From an uncultured Leptotrichiaceae bacterium (GTDB lineage Bacteria > Fusobacteriota > Fusobacteriia > Fusobacteriales > Leptotrichiaceae): a stretch of 7,882 nt of DNA. The DNA is taken from contig CALHVR010000066.1 of NCBI GenBank assembly GCA_938037005.1, forward strand, positions 1 through 7,882, written 5' to 3'. Below the pieces are notes generated by a model. The model saw only the letters and a program-made list of their open reading frames with translations. It searched no databases and was not told the DNA's origin. Numbering within the stretch: position 1 is the first letter of the stretch; each line of letters begins with the position of its first letter. Below are positions 1-6,173 of the stretch, in pieces. The position numbers and the translations under genes are program-made.

Positions 1-66
1 TCAGTTGGTTAGAGTGCCTGCCTGTCACGCAAGATGTCGCGAGTTCGAGTCTCGTCACTTCCGCCA
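1..66 (+). tRNA. tRNA-Asp(GUC), 5' end cut by the window
   Basis: This is the 3' part of a class I tRNA. The anticodon stem is 17-21/29-33 with loop 22-28, and the anticodon GTC at 24-26 reads Asp codons. The T stem is 39-43/51-55 around TTCGAGT, the 3' acceptor strand CACTTCC is at 56-62, the discriminator is G63 (normal for tRNA-Asp), and CCA is encoded at 64-66. The first bases of the acceptor and D arm lie outside the window. One oddity: C18 faces A32 in the anticodon stem, where most bacterial tRNA-Asp genes have a C-G pair. It is the first of three tRNA genes in tandem. Confidence 0.95.
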
Positions 67-96
67 TAAAATTAATTCATCATTGTGGTGATATTT

Positions 97-172
97 GCCG
101 CTTTAGCTCATCTGGTAGAGCAGCTGACTTGTAATCAGCAGGTGGTTGGTTCGAGTCCGACAAGCGGCACCA
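97..172 (+). tRNA. tRNA-Thr(UGU)
   Basis: A complete 76-nt cloverleaf. Acceptor strands GCCGCTT (97-103) and AAGCGGC (162-168) pair perfectly. The D stem is GCTC/GAGC and the anticodon stem GCTGA/TCAGC. The loop CTTGTAA (128-134) carries anticodon TGT at 130-132. The T stem GTTGG/CCGAC has one T-G wobble. The discriminator is A169 and CCA is encoded at 170-172. Position 8 is T, so the transcript is a possible ThiI substrate for 4-thiouridine. It lies 30 nt after tRNA-Asp and 12 nt before tRNA-Tyr, so the three are probably processed from one transcript. Confidence 0.97.
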
Positions 173-184
173 TACTTAAGGTTT

Positions 185-269
185 GGTGGGGTTCCCGAGC
201 GGCCAAAGGGAGCAGACTGTAAATCTGCCGGCTCAGCCTTCGAAGGTTCGAATCCTTCCCCCACCACCA
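185..269 (+). tRNA. tRNA-Tyr(GUA), long variable arm
   Basis: A complete 85-nt class II tRNA. Acceptor strands GGTGGGG (185-191) and CCCCACC (259-265) pair fully. The anticodon stem is GCAGA/TCTGC (212-216/224-228) with loop CTGTAAA and anticodon GTA at 219-221. The long variable arm has a GGC/GCC stem (230-232/236-238), as expected for bacterial tRNA-Tyr. The T stem GAAGG/CCTTC encloses TTCGAAT. The discriminator is A266 and CCA is at 267-269. Position 8 is T. A nine-T run begins two bases after the CCA and may help end the tRNA transcript. Confidence 0.97.
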
Positions 270-339
270 CTTTTTTTTTATAATCATAATTTTAAAAAAT
301 AATAAATAATAGTAGTTACTTTTTTGGGAGGAAATTAAA
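270..339 (+). promoter_or_regulatory. Leader between tRNA-Tyr and ybaB: T-run, possible promoter, strong RBS
   Basis: Nine T's (271-279) follow tRNA-Tyr and run into a perfect TATAAT at 279-284. Its -35 position would fall inside the tRNA-Tyr 3' end, where I see no good -35, so this promoter is only a candidate. The T run could instead end tRNA transcription with the tRNA fold as the hairpin. The rest is A/T-only DNA up to the ribosome binding site GGGAGGA (326-332), 7 nt before the ATG at 340. The RBS is clear; the promoter is weakly supported. Confidence 0.45.
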
Positions 340-696
340 ATGGTAAGAAAGTTAAAAGGAGCTAAAGCATCTGGGGGAAGTCAACAAGATATAATTAAAC
401 AAGCACAAATGATGCAACAAGAAATGTTAAAAATACAAGAAGGATTAAAAGATAAATTTGTAGAAACATCAGTAGCTGGTGGAGGAGTAACAATTAAAGC
501 TAATGGGCAGAAAGAATTAGTAGATTTATCTATATCTTTAGATGTTTTAAAAGATGCAGTTGAAGAAGGAGATTCTACAATAGTTTCAGATTTAATTATT
601 AATGCAGTAAATGAAATTTTAGTAAAAGCTGAAGAAATGGCAGAAAAAGAAATGGAAGTAGTAACTGGTGGAGTAAGTATTCCAGGATTATTCTAA
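340..696 (+). CDS. ybaB: YbaB/EbfC family nucleoid-associated DNA-binding protein
   Basis: A 118-residue protein of the YbaB/EbfC family, small dimeric proteins that bind DNA and associate with the nucleoid. Family features visible: an N-terminal helix rich in Gln and Met (QAQMMQQEM, 21-29), a Gly-rich turn leading to the beta strand VAGGGVTIKANGQKEL (45-60), the segment VDLSISLDVL (61-70), a helix around residues 79-104, and a C-terminal tail ending GGVSIPGLF. It is slightly longer than the usual 100-110 residues because of a basic, Gly/Ser-containing lead (residues 2-15), which fits a DNA contact. The ATG is fixed by GGGAGGA 7 nt upstream. In many bacteria ybaB sits between dnaX and recR; here it is alone between tRNA genes and a terminator. 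The family call is firm; the exact cellular role is not known even for well-studied homologues. Confidence 0.93.
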   Translation: MVRKLKGAKASGGSQQDIIKQAQMMQQEMLKIQEGLKDKFVETSVAGGGVTIKANGQKELVDLSISLDVLKDAVEEGDSTIVSDLIINAVNEILVKAEEMAEKEMEVVTGGVSIPGLF

Positions 697-731
697 TAAA
701 TATTGAAAATAAAATAGAGAAAATATATTTT

Positions 732-760
732 AAGCTGGACGTTAAGGTTCAGTTTTTTTT
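732..760 (+). terminator. Intrinsic terminator after ybaB
   Basis: Inverted repeat 732-740 / 747-755 forms a 9-bp stem with core CTGGAC/GTTCAG, including two G-T wobbles, and a 6-nt loop GTTAAG. A T run at 753-760 follows. It lies 36 bp after the ybaB stop and before the next promoter, so it closes the ybaB unit. Confidence 0.88.
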
Positions 761-762
761 GT

Positions 763-791
763 TTTATAAATTGAAAAAATATGATAAAATA
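763..791 (+). promoter_or_regulatory. Extended -10 promoter of the desulfurase-thiI unit
   Basis: TGATAAAAT at 782-790 reads as an extended -10 (TG, one base, TAAAAT at 785-790). Predicted transcription start is near 797, giving a leader of about 28 nt. The -35 region 16-17 bp upstream (about 762-768) is only TTTTAT-like. A better-looking TTGAAA at 771-776 is too close, 8 bp from the -10. The 12-base string TATGATAAAATA (780-791) also occurs at the pgcA promoter. The ribosome binding site is AAGAGG (812-817), 7 nt before the ATG at 825. Confidence 0.65.
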
Positions 792-824
792 AGAGCATAA
801 AAAACAAAAAGAAGAGGTTAAATT

Positions 825-1973
825 ATGATATATTTAGATAATGCGGCAAGTACAAAGCCAAAACAAGAAGTTATAGATGTTTTAGTAGAGACAATGCAAA
901 ATAATTATGCAAATCCTGATGCAATTCATGAATTTTCACATGAGATAGCTAAAAAAATAAAAGCGTCAAGAAAGGTAGTTGGAGATTTTTTAGGATTACC
1001 TGCAGATAGAATATTTTTCACAGCAGGTGGTGGAGATGGAAATAATTTGATTTTACAAGGGATAATAGATGCAAACAAAAAAACTAAAAAACATATAATA
1101 ACAACGACAATTGAGCATCCAACTGTATATGAAATTTTTAGAGATTGTGAAAATAAAGGATTTGATGTTGATTATTTGGATGTTTGTCATGATGGGTATA
1201 TAAATTTAGAGCAATTAAAAGAATTGTTGAGAGAAGATACTATGTTGGTATCGATAGGTGCCGTAAATAGTGAAACAGGGGCAATTCAAGATTTGGAAAA
1301 AATTGCTAAAATAATAAAAGAAAAAAATAAAGAAATTTATTTTCATACAGATTTTGTGCAAGGATTTGGAAGTATTGACATAAAATTTGATAAAATTCCG
1401 GTAGATGCGGTGACTGTGAGTGGGCATAAAATTTACGCGCCAAAAGGTGTTGGAGCAATTTATTTAAAAGAAACGGTGAAAATAAATAATATTATAAAGG
1501 GAGCAAATCCTGCAAATGGAATTGTCAAAAGAACGATGCCAACAGAACTTATTTTAGCGTTCACAAAAGCAGTGGAATTATTAGATAAAAATTATAAAAA
1601 AGATATAGAATATTCAAAAAAATTAAAAGAAAGATTACTAAAAAAAATAGAAGAAAATATTGAAAATGTTAAAATAAATTCACTTTTAGATGAAAAAAAA
1701 TCAAGTTCAAAAATATTGAATGTATCGTTTATAGGAACAAAAGGAGAAGTTTTAACTCATTTTTTAGGAATGAATGAAATCTATATTTCAACAGGATCAG
1801 CTTGTTCGTCTAAAAAAGGTAATAGTAGAGTTTTAGAAAGTATGAAATTAGAACCAAAAGTGATAGAAGGTGCAATTAGATTCAGTTTTGGATGTCAAAA
1901 TACTTTAGATGAAATTGATAAAGTTGTGGAAGTATTGGAAAGAAGTGTAGCACAAATAAGAAAAATGAGATAA
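825..1973 (+). CDS. nifZ: Cysteine desulfurase, NifZ-type partner of ThiI
   Basis: A class V PLP enzyme of 382 residues that takes sulfur from L-cysteine, leaving alanine and an enzyme persulfide. Visible in order: N-terminal YLDNAAST (3-10); the PLP-stacking His98 in IEHPT; NSETGAIQDL (148-157); Asp176 and Gln179 in FHTDFVQGFG; the Schiff-base Lys202 in SGHK; the mobile loop STGSACSSKK with catalytic Cys327; and substrate-binding Arg352 in AIRFS. The HTDFVQGFG and ACSSKK segments resemble B. subtilis NifZ, the desulfurase dedicated to ThiI, and thiI follows 16 bp downstream, so a role in tRNA 4-thiouridine is likely. Oddities: the phosphate-binding segment usually reading SGGTE-NN is AGGGDGNN (67-74), and the RSGTEN-like segment is RTMPTE (236-241). 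It could also serve as the cell's general NifS/IscS. The family is certain; the gene name rests on context. Confidence 0.92.
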   Translation: MIYLDNAASTKPKQEVIDVLVETMQNNYANPDAIHEFSHEIAKKIKASRKVVGDFLGLPADRIFFTAGGGDGNNLILQGIIDANKKTKKHIITTTIEHPTVYEIFRDCENKGFDVDYLDVCHDGYINLEQLKELLREDTMLVSIGAVNSETGAIQDLEKIAKIIKEKNKEIYFHTDFVQGFGSIDIKFDKIPVDAVTVSGHKIYAPKGVGAIYLKETVKINNIIKGANPANGIVKRTMPTELILAFTKAVELLDKNYKKDIEYSKKLKERLLKKIEENIENVKINSLLDEKKSSSKILNVSFIGTKGEVLTHFLGMNEIYISTGSACSSKKGNSRVLESMKLEPKVIEGAIRFSFGCQNTLDEIDKVVEVLERSVAQIRKMR

Positions 1974-1989
1974 AAAGAAAGGAAAGAAA

Positions 1990-3168
1990 ATGAGTAAAAA
2001 TTTATTAAACTCTGTTGGATTATCTTACGGGGAAATAGCTTTAAAAGGTAAAAATAGAGGACAATTTGAAAGAATGCTTAAAAATAAAATAAATAGAAAT
2101 TTATCTGGAATTGACTACAAATTAATTGACGATATGTCAAAATTGTATGTAGTGTCAAATAATGAAAATATAGAAGATATAACAGATAGATTGAAAAAAG
2201 TATTTGGAATTGTGGCTATGAATCCGTCAATTAAAGTAGAAAAAACAGATGAAGCTATAAAAGAAGCAGTGTTAGCTGTAGCAAATGAAGCTTATGAAAA
2301 TGGAGCGAGAAATTTTAAAGTTGCAGTAAATAGAAGTGATAAAAAATTTGAGAAAAATTCTATGGATTATGCAAGAGAACTTGGAGGACATATTTTAATA
2401 AATAGTCTATTTGAAAATGTAAAAATGAAAGATCCTGATGTGATGATAAATGTTGAAATAAGAAAAGATGTCTATATTTACACAAAAAGAGTTAAAACTT
2501 ATGGTGGACTACCACTTGGTTCGACAGGAAAAGGTCTTGTACTTTTATCAGGAGGAATTGACAGTCCTGTTGCGTCGTTTATGATGGCAAAAAGAGGAAT
2601 GAGATTAAATTTTGTAACATTTCATAGTTTTCCATTTACAAGCAAACAAGCGTTAGAAAAAATAAAAGAACTTACTGACATTTTATCGATGTACATGGGA
2701 AAAGCAAGACTTTATACAATTAATATTTTGGAAATTCAACAAACTATAAATGAAAAAACAAAAAAGGAATATGCTACTATTTTAAATAGAAGAGCTATGA
2801 TGAAGTTAGCAGAACGATTGGCTAAAAGTATGGAATATCAAGCATTAATTACGGGAGAAAGCCTAGGGCAAGTAGCTTCTCAAACTTTGGGTGGACTTAC
2901 TTGTACAAATGCTTCTGTGGAAACGTTGCCAGTATTTAGACCGCTTATTGGAATGGATAAAACAGAAATAATTGATATTGCAAAAGAGATAGGGACATAT
3001 GAAAAATCAATAGAACCACATGAGGATTCGTGTGTAATGTTTTCACCAAAACACCCAGTGACAAATCCTAAATTGGAAGATGTGTTAGTTGAGGAAGCTA
3101 AAATTGAGAATTATGATGAAATTTTAAATAAAATATTTAGTGAAAAAGAATATTTTAATTTTGGTTAA
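1990..3168 (+). CDS. thiI: tRNA 4-thiouridine synthase ThiI (no rhodanese domain)
   Basis: ThiI adenylates U8 of tRNA with ATP and replaces the oxygen with sulfur to make s4U. The N-terminal ferredoxin-like segment carries SYGEIALKGKNR (12-23), typical of ThiI. A THUMP domain covers about residues 60-165. The PP-loop ATPase domain opens with LVLLSGGIDSPVASF (183-197), where SGGIDS is the ATP-pyrophosphatase signature. Further conserved parts are FHSFPFTS (211-218), NRRAMMKLAERLA (266-278) and ITGESLGQVASQTL (287-300). Cys348 in EDSC aligns with the catalytic persulfide cysteine (Cys344 of E. coli). At 392 residues it lacks the C-terminal rhodanese domain of the 482-residue E. coli protein, as in Bacillus, so sulfur should come straight from the upstream desulfurase. 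RBS AAAGGA (1978-1983), 6 nt before the ATG. A thiamine role is not supported by this short form. Confidence 0.97.
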   Translation: MSKNLLNSVGLSYGEIALKGKNRGQFERMLKNKINRNLSGIDYKLIDDMSKLYVVSNNENIEDITDRLKKVFGIVAMNPSIKVEKTDEAIKEAVLAVANEAYENGARNFKVAVNRSDKKFEKNSMDYARELGGHILINSLFENVKMKDPDVMINVEIRKDVYIYTKRVKTYGGLPLGSTGKGLVLLSGGIDSPVASFMMAKRGMRLNFVTFHSFPFTSKQALEKIKELTDILSMYMGKARLYTINILEIQQTINEKTKKEYATILNRRAMMKLAERLAKSMEYQALITGESLGQVASQTLGGLTCTNASVETLPVFRPLIGMDKTEIIDIAKEIGTYEKSIEPHEDSCVMFSPKHPVTNPKLEDVLVEEAKIENYDEILNKIFSEKEYFNFG

Positions 3169-3170
3169 GA

Positions 3171-3202
3171 TTAATTTATAAATATAAATTAAATATATTT
3201 TT
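3171..3202 (+). terminator. A/T-only hairpin with T-run after thiI (weak terminator)
   Basis: TTAATTTATA (3171-3180) and TATAAATTAA (3183-3192) form a perfect 10-bp inverted repeat around AA, starting 2 bp after the thiI stop. A short T run (3198-3202) follows after five bases. The stem has no G-C pair and the T run is short and displaced, so it may end transcription poorly or act as a 3' RNA-stability element. Confidence 0.4.
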
Positions 3203-3205
3203 AAG

Positions 3206-3233
3206 TTGAAAAAAAATGAAAATATGATAAAAT
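3206..3233 (+). promoter_or_regulatory. Sigma-70-type promoter of the pgcA-hemW-yggS-sepF unit
   Basis: A -35 box TTGAAA (3206-3211), 16 bp spacer and a -10 TAAAAT (3228-3233) preceded by TG at 3225-3226, making an extended -10. The predicted start is near 3240, leaving about 40 nt of leader before the ATG at 3282. It is the best promoter in the window and shares TATGATAAAATA with the desulfurase promoter. No other convincing promoter is seen until the end of sepF, so it probably serves all four downstream genes. Confidence 0.75.
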
Positions 3234-3261
3234 ACTATTGATAGAATAGTAAAAATACTAT
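3233..3261 (+). repeat. TACTAT / ATAGTA / TACTAT alternating inverted repeats at the pgcA start site
   Basis: Three copies of one 6-mer in alternating orientation: TACTAT 3233-3238, ATAGTA 3246-3251, TACTAT 3256-3261. The second and third copies form a 6-bp hairpin with an AAAA loop in the leader, ending just before the RBS AGGAGG (3266-3271). The first and second flank the predicted transcription start and could be a small operator. The repeat is directly visible; any regulatory role is inference, and in A/T-rich DNA short repeats arise easily. Confidence 0.4.
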
Positions 3262-3281
3262 ATTTAGGAGGAATTTAAGAC

Positions 3282-5000
3282 ATGGAATTTATAAAAAAAT
3301 ATGAATATTGGTTAACGTCTAATTCAATAGATGAGAAAGATAAAGAGGAATTAAGAGCCTTAGAAGGAAATGAAAAGGAAATTGAAGATAGATTTTTTAA
3401 AGATTTAAGTTTTGGAACAGGTGGAATTAGAGGTGTTAGAGGGATTGGAACTAACAGAATTAATAAATATGTAATTAGAAAAGCGACTCAAGGTCTAGCC
3501 AATTATATGTTAAAATATAATGAAAAAGATGCTAAAGAGCAAGGAATTATAATAGCACATGATTGTAGAATCGGATCAAGAGAATATGCGTTAAATACGG
3601 CAAGAGTTATGGCAGCAAATGGAATAAAAGCTTATATTTATGAAGATTTAAGATCAACTCCAGAATTATCATTTGGAGTAAGATATAAAGGTTGTATGGC
3701 TGGAATTGTGGTGACTGCAAGCCATAATCCAGTGGAATATAATGGATATAAAGTTTATTGGAATGATGGTGCACAAGTTGTAGACCCACACGCTTCATCG
3801 ATTGTAGCAGAAGTAAATAAAATCGCAACATTAGAAGAAGTAAAAGTAGTTTCTGAAGAAGAAGGAAGAAAAAGTGGATTAATCATTCAATTAGATAGTC
3901 AAATTGATGAAGATTATATTAAAGAGATTAAAAAACAAACATTGAAAACGGATATTCCAGGTAAAGAGGACTTTAAAATAGTTTACACTCCTTTACACGG
4001 AACTGGTGGAAGACCTATGGAAAGAATTTTAACTGATTTCGGTTATAATTACACAGTTGTAAAAGAACAAATTAAGCCAGATGGAAACTTCCCAACTGTA
4101 GTTTACGCAAATCCAGAAGAAGTGGCTGCATTTAAGCTAGGGGTAAAACTAGCTGATGAAATTGGAGCAAAATTAGTTATGGCTAATGACCCAGATGCTG
4201 ATAGAATTGGAATAGCAGTAAAAGATACAAACAATAATTGGTACTATCCAAATGGGAATCAAGTAGGATTGTTATTATTACAATATTTATTAAATAATAA
4301 AAAAGATATAGCTAAAAATGCAAAAGTTATAACTACTGTTGTGTCAACTCCAATGATAGATGTTGTAGCTAAAGCTAAAGGAATTGGAGTGATGAAAACA
4401 CTTACAGGATTTAAGTATATTGGAGAAAAAATAAGACAATTTGAAAATAAAGAATTGGACGGAGAATACTTATTTGGATTTGAGGAAAGCTATGGTTATT
4501 TAATTGGAACACATGCAAGAGATAAAGATGCTTTAGTAACTTCAATGGTAATAGCAGAAATGGCAGCTTATTACAATTCAATAGGTACATCAATTTATGA
4601 AGAATTACAAAAATTCTATGATGAATTTGGATTCTATTTAGAAGGAATTGAATCAATTACATTGAAAGGTAAAGATGGATTGGAGCAAATGGCTGGATTA
4701 ATGACAAATTTAAGAGAAAATGTAAAAGATACTTTAATAGGTAAAAAAATCAAAATAAAAAGAGATTTTGATGTACATAAAGAGTATAATTTGGAAACAG
4801 GTGAAGAAAATGAAATTCATTTACCTAAAGAAAATGTCCTACAATTTGTGTTAGAAGATAATACTTTCATTACGGCAAGACCATCGGGAACTGAACCAAA
4901 AATTAAATTCTATTTTAGTGTAAATGCAGATTCAAATGAAAATGTAAAAGCTAAATTAGATGAAACTATGAAAGCATTTAAAGCTATTTTAGAAATATAA
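3282..5000 (+). CDS. pgcA: Alpha-phosphoglucomutase / phospho-sugar mutase (PgcA type)
   Basis: An alpha-D-phosphohexomutase of 572 residues that interconverts glucose 1-phosphate and glucose 6-phosphate, linking glycolysis to UDP-glucose, glycogen and cell-surface sugars. All four family signatures are intact: phosphoserine loop TASHNP with Ser147; Mg-binding DPDADR (303-308) with Asp303, Asp305 and Asp307; sugar-binding GFEES (399-403); and phosphate-binding RPSGTEPK (533-540). FGTGGIRG (44-51) near the N terminus is also typical. The length and TGGIRG opening match the long bacterial and eukaryotic PGM2-like group (B. subtilis PgcA, about 580 residues) rather than GlmM or ManB, which are about 450. 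Phosphomannomutase or phosphopentomutase activity as well cannot be excluded. AGGAGG (3266-3271) sits 10 nt before the ATG. It is the first gene of its unit, 33 bp before hemW. Confidence 0.94.
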   Translation: MEFIKKYEYWLTSNSIDEKDKEELRALEGNEKEIEDRFFKDLSFGTGGIRGVRGIGTNRINKYVIRKATQGLANYMLKYNEKDAKEQGIIIAHDCRIGSREYALNTARVMAANGIKAYIYEDLRSTPELSFGVRYKGCMAGIVVTASHNPVEYNGYKVYWNDGAQVVDPHASSIVAEVNKIATLEEVKVVSEEEGRKSGLIIQLDSQIDEDYIKEIKKQTLKTDIPGKEDFKIVYTPLHGTGGRPMERILTDFGYNYTVVKEQIKPDGNFPTVVYANPEEVAAFKLGVKLADEIGAKLVMANDPDADRIGIAVKDTNNNWYYPNGNQVGLLLLQYLLNNKKDIAKNAKVITTVVSTPMIDVVAKAKGIGVMKTLTGFKYIGEKIRQFENKELDGEYLFGFEESYGYLIGTHARDKDALVTSMVIAEMAAYYNSIGTSIYEELQKFYDEFGFYLEGIESITLKGKDGLEQMAGLMTNLRENVKDTLIGKKIKIKRDFDVHKEYNLETGEENEIHLPKENVLQFVLEDNTFITARPSGTEPKIKFYFSVNADSNENVKAKLDETMKAFKAILEI

Positions 5001-5033
5001 TTTTATTTATTATTAAAAAGCGAAAGGTAATAA

Positions 5034-6158
5034 ATGATAGAACAAAATAAAAGACAAGAAGAGAGATATGTAGATGGGTTATATTTACATATCCCTTTTT
5101 GTGCTATGAAATGTGAATACTGTGATTTTTGTACATATATTAATATGGAAAAAGAATATGGTAAATATACAGAATATATAATAAAAGAATTAAATATGTA
5201 TCCAAAATATAAATATAATACAGTTTATTTTGGTGGAGGAACTCCTTCGGTACTTCCTATTGAAATGATTACAAAAATTTTTAATAATATTGAAGTAGAA
5301 AAAAATGCTGAAATAACATTAGAATTAAATCCAAATGATATGAAAAAAGAAAAATTAAGGGAATTGAGAGAGTTAGGGATTAATCGTTTAAGTATTGGAA
5401 TACAAAGTTTTCAGGATCATATACTAAAATTTGTAGGTCGTGATCATAATGGTGCTGATGCAATACGAGTTTTTCAAGAAGCAAGAGAAGTTGGATTTGA
5501 AAACATTACGATAGATTTAATGTTTGGTATACCTAATCAAACAATGGAAGATTTAAAAAAGGATTTAGAAATAATAAAAGAGATACAGCCAGATAATGTT
5601 TCAATTTACTCTTTAATTTGGGAAGAAGGAACGATTTTTTTCGGGAAACTTAAACGAGGAATTTTAAAGGAAATGGATCAAGATTTGGAAGCTGAAATGT
5701 TTGAAACGATAATAAATTTTTTAAAAGAAAATGGTTATAATCACTATGAAATTTCTAATTTTTCTAAAAATGGAATGGAAGGTAGACACAATTTAAAATA
5801 TTGGAGAAATGAGCAGTTTTTAGGAGTTGGAATGAGTGCAGCTAGTTTTTATAAAAATAGGAGATATAGCGGTGTGAGAACTTTTAGAAAATATTATAGC
5901 TTAATTGATAAAAATGAAATTCCAATAGATGAAAAAAGTGTGGAAATAATAGATGAAATTGAAAGAGAAAAATTAAGAAAAATGTTAGGATTGAGGCTTG
6001 TAAATGAAGGAATTTTATATTTTGAAGATAAAAATATAGAAAAATTAGTTAAAGACGGGTTACTTGAAATTTTTAAAAATGAAAAAAAAGAAAAAAGATT
6101 GAGATTAACTCAAAAAGGAATTTTATTAGCAAACAATGTTTTGGTGGAATTTATTTAA
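5034..6158 (+). CDS. hemW: HemW-type radical SAM protein (heme chaperone family)
   Basis: A 374-residue radical SAM protein. LYLHIPFC (16-23) opens the [4Fe-4S] motif CAMKCEYC with Cys23, Cys27 and Cys30, and Cys33 follows as in HemW (C-x3-C-x2-C-x2-C). GGGTPS (67-72) binds SAM; ELNPND (97-102), RLSIGIQSF (118-126) and DLMFGIPNQT (161-170) are later barrel elements. HYEISNFS (237-244) and HNLKYW (252-257) are characteristic of the HemN/HemW group. The C-terminal winged-helix part covers about 300-374. Many databases call such proteins oxygen-independent coproporphyrinogen III oxidase, but the length (E. coli HemW 378, HemN 457) and motifs favour HemW, which binds heme and delivers it to apoproteins. 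Whether this organism makes or uses heme cannot be told here; no heme genes are nearby. RBS GAAAGG (5022-5027), 6 nt before the ATG. Confidence 0.92.
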   Translation: MIEQNKRQEERYVDGLYLHIPFCAMKCEYCDFCTYINMEKEYGKYTEYIIKELNMYPKYKYNTVYFGGGTPSVLPIEMITKIFNNIEVEKNAEITLELNPNDMKKEKLRELRELGINRLSIGIQSFQDHILKFVGRDHNGADAIRVFQEAREVGFENITIDLMFGIPNQTMEDLKKDLEIIKEIQPDNVSIYSLIWEEGTIFFGKLKRGILKEMDQDLEAEMFETIINFLKENGYNHYEISNFSKNGMEGRHNLKYWRNEQFLGVGMSAASFYKNRRYSGVRTFRKYYSLIDKNEIPIDEKSVEIIDEIEREKLRKMLGLRLVNEGILYFEDKNIEKLVKDGLLEIFKNEKKEKRLRLTQKGILLANNVLVEFI

Positions 6159-6160
6159 TT

Positions 6161-6166
6161 GAAAGG
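6161..6166 (+). promoter_or_regulatory. RBS that fixes the yggS start at ATG 6174
   Basis: GAAAGG lies 7 nt before ATG 6174. The longer frame opening at TTG 6159 would place this motif inside the coding region and leave the TTG with no ribosome binding site, directly after the hemW stop (6156-6158). The same GAAAGG motif serves hemW at 5022-5027. Confidence 0.8.
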
Positions 6167-6173
6167 CAAAAAA

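Noticed and set aside
771..790. TTGAAA 771-776 as -35 for the -10 at 785-790
   Set aside because: The spacer is only 8 bp; the promoter is better read as an extended -10 with a weak -35 farther upstream.
1215..1427. Minus-strand open frame of 70 codons inside the desulfurase gene
   Set aside because: Composition is the Phe/Ile/Tyr-rich pattern of an antisense shadow, there is no RBS, and the plus-strand gene is certain.
3607..3831. Minus-strand open frame inside pgcA
   Set aside because: Leu/His-rich antisense shadow of the TASHNP region; no RBS and no family likeness.
4411..4656. Second minus-strand open frame inside pgcA
   Set aside because: Low-complexity Leu/Ile-rich antisense shadow, without start signals.
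5001..5033. Possible separate promoter or terminator between pgcA and hemW
   Set aside because: The 33-bp gap is A/T-rich but has no hairpin and no -35/-10 pair, so the genes are taken as one unit.
6159..6173. TTG 6159 as the yggS start, adding five residues
   Set aside because: It directly follows the hemW stop, has no RBS of its own in a sensible place, and contains the GAAAGG that serves ATG 6174.
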